A stretch of 9,542 nt of DNA from Bacteroidales bacterium. Lineage in GTDB: Bacteria; Bacteroidota; Bacteroidia; Bacteroidales; UBA4417. The position numbers and the translations under genes were made by a program. The stretch is from positions 1-9,542 of the forward strand of contig JANXXZ010000122.1 of assembly GCA_025350385.1 (NCBI GenBank). Direction: 5' to 3'. This document shows, in pieces, positions 7,801 through 9,542 of this stretch. The notes under the pieces were generated by a model. That model saw only the letters and a program-made list of their open reading frames with translations. It did no database searches and had not been told where the DNA came from. Each line of letters opens with the position of its first letter. The stretch's first letter is position 1.

Positions 7801-7965
7801 ATCTCCTTTGGCAAGTTGCTTAACAAGAGCAACAGCCTGATCGTTTTTTCCGTAATTACTGGCTCTTTTTTCAGTAATACGGGAAACGAAAGTGAATGAG
7901 AGTTGGAAAATGCATACCAGGGCAAACGCGATAGCAAAAAAACGAATTGCGCCTTTATTCTGCAT
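4831..7965 (-). CDS. secDF: Protein translocase subunit SecDF (fused SecD-SecF)
   Basis: This inner-membrane RND-type motor uses the proton gradient to pull Sec substrates out on the periplasmic side. The SecD half has a first membrane helix (8-28), LGLDLKGG (103-110), a periplasmic domain with NNRINRFGVSQPNIQ (212-226) and GPTLGKEAINSGL (536-548), and helices to about 693 containing GMDVDKN (608-614). The SecF half has helix 725-745, GIDFKGG (752-758), helices from 865, GYSIMDS (935-941), FDRIRE (945-950), TLGRTL (971-976) and FGGEVIRGF (992-1000). D612, D940 and R974 align with T. thermophilus SecDF D340, D637 and R671. A Lys/Asp/Ser/Thr-rich insert spans about 280-350. The ATG at 7965 (1044 residues) is preferred over an in-frame ATG at 8115, because the promoter at 8013-8043 lies inside that extension and the extension is unlike SecD. 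It is a separate unit closed by its own terminator. Confidence 0.96.
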   Translation of the reverse strand: MQNKGAIRFFAIAFALVCIFQLSFTFVSRITEKRASNYGKNDQAVALVKQLAKGDAARETTIADSIAAVRERYYLDSVSNLTVYNIFLRKYSYKECKEREINLGLDLKGGMNVTLEVSVSDVVNAMSGYSTNPTFVKAMSLAAEKQKSSQRDFVTLFGESFKQLDPNAKLAAIFGRMEMRDKIKPNSTNEEVLKVIRTECNDAFDRTFNILNNRINRFGVSQPNIQKLTTSDRILIELPGIKDPERVRKLLQGTAKLEFWEMYQFNQLTNYFMEANKRLAGFTGVDSLDNKPADSLRQVSKKAPDSITKQTAKIADTSSKKMDLAAKLKKDTTGKSNKEQGFEQYAKENPLFAYLRPAISRGKDGKDYASDKATVGYAAIKDTARVNRMLSKVNKLFPRNLILAWGVKPEKEQPDVLQLYALRSANRDNTASLGGDVIIDARQDYDQNGRVEVAMNMNQTGAKVWRNLTASNVGKQVAIVLDGYVYSAPNVNDEIPNGRSSITGNFSIEEGQDLATVLKAGKLPAPARIVEEAVVGPTLGKEAINSGLWSFVVAFILTLMYMIFYYNKAGLIANVALFVNLLFVFGILASIGAVLTLPGIAGIVLTLGMDVDKNVIIYERIREELRAGKGLRLAINDGYKHALTAIIDSNVTTLLTGIVLYVFGSGPVQGFATTLIIGVLSSMFCAIFITRLLFSRLLDKNQTITLWNKYTEHILTHTKIDFIGLRKTFYIISGSLVIIGIISLFVRGLSYGIDFKGGRTYIVRFDQDVRTDNVRKALLAVYGQEPEVKTFGNNNQVKITTSYLIDNSSTKVDSIVEAKLYTGLKSLYKAPISEADFQAHTDKKALGKMSSEKVQPIIAYSLLVKAYYAVFFSLIIIFAYILLRFRKWQWGLGGVVSLFHDTFIVLTLFSVLHGFLPFSLDIDQHFIAAILTIIGYSIMDSVIIFDRIREYTTLYPKRDLRETMNAAINSTLGRTLNTSGITFMVLLAMFLFGGEVIRGFCFALMVGIAIGTYSSILNATPIAYDLIMWQRSRNEKKLALTAKK

Positions 7966-8012
7966 GTGATTAGAATTTAAATAGTTAACGTAGACTGCTT
8001 TTTTTGAGCCTG

Positions 8013-8043
8013 CAAAGATAGAAATGTATTGGCAAATAACAAA
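8013..8043 (-). promoter_or_regulatory. Near-consensus Bacteroidetes promoter of secDF
   Basis: On the minus strand TTTG (8043-8040), 19 bases, then TATCTTTG (8020-8013) match the Bacteroidetes -33 TTTG and -7 TAnnTTTG pattern with ideal spacing. Transcription should begin near 8005-8008, leaving a leader of about 40 bases before the ATG at 7965. Its position rules out the upstream ATG at 8115 as the start from this promoter. Confidence 0.75.
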
Positions 8044-8217
8044 CTCGGCTTTGAAAAGAAAAAATCGATTCTTCCCTTTTTGCTCATATCCTGAAGTAAT
8101 TCCGGCGCTTTGCAATTACGAAATAGAATCAGATTTTTCCTGTAACTCAATAAATCAGAGCATTGTCCGGGACGACAAAATCCTTGTTCAGTTATTTTCA
8201 TTTTCAATAGAAGGCAG

Positions 8218-8246
8218 AAAAAAACCCCACTTTTAAAAGTGAGGTT
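8218..8246 (-). terminator. Rho-independent terminator of the cold-shock gene
   Basis: The minus-strand RNA folds as AACCUCACUUUU / AAAAGUGGGGUU (8246 to 8223), a long stem with one U-G wobble pair around the palindrome CACTTTTAAAAGTG; some central pairs must open to form the loop. A run of seven Us follows, sharing two bases with the stem (complement of 8218-8224). It lies about 30 bases after the cold-shock stop. The plus strand has no T-run, so it acts in one direction. Confidence 0.88.
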
Positions 8247-8276
8247 AGGACTGATGTTATCAATACTTTATGTAAA

Positions 8277-8468
8277 CTATACTTGTTTTACATTTACGGC
8301 ATTTAAACCTCTTTTTCCTTGTTGGAGCTCAAAAGCTACTTCGTCGTCTTCCCTTATCTCATCGATAAGACCTGATACGTGTACAAAGTACTCGATTCCT
8401 GATTCATTGTCTTTAATAAATCCAAATCCTTTGGATTCATTGAAAAATTTTACTTTACCTTGTTTCAT
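8277..8468 (-). CDS. Cold-shock domain protein (CspA family)
   Basis: This 63-residue single-domain OB-fold protein binds single-stranded RNA and DNA and acts in the cytoplasm as an RNA chaperone. It opens with MKQGKVKFFNESKGFGFI, including the RNP1 core KGFGFI (13-18). RNP2 is present as YFVHVS (27-32; usually VFVHFS), followed by the typical acidic stretch and a closing GLNAVNV strand. The start is set at 8468, where cold-shock proteins normally begin. An in-frame ATG eight codons upstream (8492) overlaps the -7 box at 8490-8497 and adds residues foreign to the family. The gene has its own promoter and terminator and is therefore probably monocistronic. Which Csp paralogue it is, and whether it is induced by cold, cannot be told from sequence. 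Confidence 0.95.
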   Translation of the reverse strand: MKQGKVKFFNESKGFGFIKDNESGIEYFVHVSGLIDEIREDDEVAFELQQGKRGLNAVNVKQV

Positions 8469-8489
8469 GATGTGTGTTAAAAATTTGCA

Positions 8490-8516
8490 CAAATGTACAC
8501 TTTATTTCTATTCAAA
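8490..8516 (-). promoter_or_regulatory. Probable promoter of the cold-shock gene
   Basis: On the minus strand 8497-8490 is TACATTTG, a full match to TAnnTTTG. The nearest TTTG upstream (8516-8513) is 15 bases away, shorter than the usual 19-21, so the -33 element is doubtful. Transcription would start near 8483 and give a leader of only about 15 bases, far shorter than the structured leader of E. coli cspA. Confidence 0.5.
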
Positions 8517-8694
8517 AAGAACTTTAATTGAAAATCAGCATATTAATTTATTATTAAATATTAACAGTCAGATAATCAGGTTGTTAAAAATCATATAAAA
8601 GAGCATAATTAATATAAATATTTTGTAAAAATTTGTTCCAGGTAATTTAACCTCCGTTTTAAGATAAATAGAAACAGAAATACAGATTATAATG

Positions 8695-9471
8695 TTAAAG
8701 TCTGCTGCCAAAAATTAAATCAAGTGATGGCCAAAGCTGAAAGTGTTTACCAAACGGATAATTTCCATACGACAGATTGTAACCACCTTTTATCCGGAGC
8801 GACCGTCCAACGGTCCACATCAGGTTACCGGTGTTTTCGGCAAAGAAATTATTATCCTTGCGGGTAATGATAAAGACCTGGACTGCTTCTTCATAATTCC
8901 ATTTTCTGCAGATTCTCCCTTTGATCCCGGAGGAAAGACGGATGGATGCGCCTTTATAAAACTGGGCCATTCGTGGATAGAAAACAGGTAAATCAATCGT
9001 ACTTAGCGGATTAACTTCTCTGCCATGAAAAGTAATTCCAAAACCTGCCCTGAATGTTAATATTGCTGAATCACAAACCGGTCTGCTGGCAGCCAGCGAA
9101 CTGCTGATCCCCAGCATGAGCGGAAAATCAAACTCAGGAGAGATTAATCCACCCGTGCCTTTACGGCTAACAAAGTTTAAGAACACGGATGGGACAGAGA
9201 GCGAGTGCTCACTGGCCAGTCGGAACCCGCATCTTTCACCCAGGGAGAGTTTGATACCCGCGTTAGGCAGGACAGGCAGGATGAGGGCATTAGTGGAAAT
9301 TTCAAGTTTATCGCTGATCCCATAGCGGAAAGGCTGTAAAAGACCGCTTTCCCATTTACCTGCGCGCATGAGGTATGAGCTGTTGTAACTCCACCGGTTC
9401 TCCTGCGATGAATTTTGCGGAAACGCCTGGATTGCAAATAAAATTAAAAAAGACATTATTATTTCTTTCAT
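8695..9471 (-). CDS. Exported protein of unknown function, probable outer-membrane beta-barrel
   Basis: I do not recognise a named family. The 258-residue product has a signal peptide (hydrophobic 4-16, likely cleavage near AFPQ/N). Many short alternating polar/hydrophobic strands follow, typical of a small outer-membrane barrel, with tight turns rich in Gly, Asn and Ser. Notable pieces are SGLLQPFRYGISDKLEIST (42-60), LPNAGIKLSLG (68-78) and a closing LWPSLDLIF (247-255). The QP-x-RYG-x-x-D-x-LE pattern followed by LPN-x-G-x-K recalls uncharacterised Bacteroidetes barrel proteins I have met, but no function is attached to them. Two cysteines (81 and 133) lie in the mature part. The ATG at 9471 is chosen because it gives the complete signal peptide. 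No clear TAnnTTTG promoter is seen in the 71 bases before it. Between it and the cold-shock gene are about 200 AT-rich bases without a convincing terminator. Confidence 0.7.
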   Translation of the reverse strand: MKEIIMSFLILFAIQAFPQNSSQENRWSYNSSYLMRAGKWESGLLQPFRYGISDKLEISTNALILPVLPNAGIKLSLGERCGFRLASEHSLSVPSVFLNFVSRKGTGGLISPEFDFPLMLGISSSLAASRPVCDSAILTFRAGFGITFHGREVNPLSTIDLPVFYPRMAQFYKGASIRLSSGIKGRICRKWNYEEAVQVFIITRKDNNFFAENTGNLMWTVGRSLRIKGGYNLSYGNYPFGKHFQLWPSLDLIFGSRL

Positions 9472-9542
9472 CTCATTCGTATTTTAAAAGAAATGGTTTA
9501 ATGATATATTTCATCAATTTAAGCTTTATTTCAATGGGCACG

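Noticed and set aside
7157..7899. Two long plus-strand open frames opposite secDF
   Set aside because: They are antisense shadows of a clearly conserved SecD region; their translations are Arg/Ser/Leu-rich and match nothing known.
7977..8207. Minus-strand 76-codon frame between the cold-shock gene and secDF
   Set aside because: It overlaps the secDF promoter, has no recognisable sequence and sits just after the cold-shock terminator.
8641..8670. Possible hairpin AGGT..ACCT after the barrel-like gene
   Set aside because: The stem is only four base pairs and no proper T-run follows, so it does not qualify as a terminator.

Overview
The window comes from a member of the Bacteroidota, probably near the Bacteroidales. 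The signs are a SecD-SecF fusion in one polypeptide, the long Bacteroidetes-type PurM, a PorE-like TPR / beta-propeller / OmpA envelope protein, and -7 promoter elements of the form TAnnTTTG (one with TTTG exactly 19 bases upstream). Shine-Dalgarno sequences are absent or weak. All six convincing genes lie on the minus strand. Transcription therefore runs from high to low coordinates: beta-barrel-like protein, cold-shock protein, SecDF, Tat component, OmpA-family protein, PurM.

Layout, right to left. 8695-9471 encodes an exported, probably outer-membrane, protein of unknown function. 8277-8468 encodes a 63-residue cold-shock protein with its own -7 box and a strong rho-independent terminator at 8218-8246. 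secDF follows (4831-7965) from a near-consensus Bacteroidetes promoter at 8013-8043 and ends at a hairpin terminator at 4779-4805. About 480 bases without a gene (4324-4780) hold an imperfect inverted repeat of CTATGTGT / ACACATAG words that looks like intergenic repeat debris. A new unit then starts: a TatA/TatB-family protein (3894-4298), 83 bases, a large OmpA-family protein (1360-3810), only 22 bases, and purM (171-1337). Nothing identifiable lies in 1-170.

Functionally, four of the six genes concern the cell envelope or export: Sec-driven secretion (SecDF), Tat export, a periplasmic OmpA-like protein and a barrel-like protein. purM is purine biosynthesis and looks like a passenger in the last unit.

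Most of the window is ordinary housekeeping DNA. Two things stand out. First, the last ~125 residues of the OmpA-family protein align by eye with retropepsin-like aspartic proteases of clan AA, but the catalytic D-T-G is replaced by S-D-E, suggesting a dead protease domain fused to a PorE-like protein. Second, SecDF keeps its proton-relay aspartates and arginine but has unusual neighbours in both membrane motifs (GMDVDKN in SecD, GYSIMD in SecF). I see no CRISPR array, tRNA, rRNA, intact insertion sequence or defence system.
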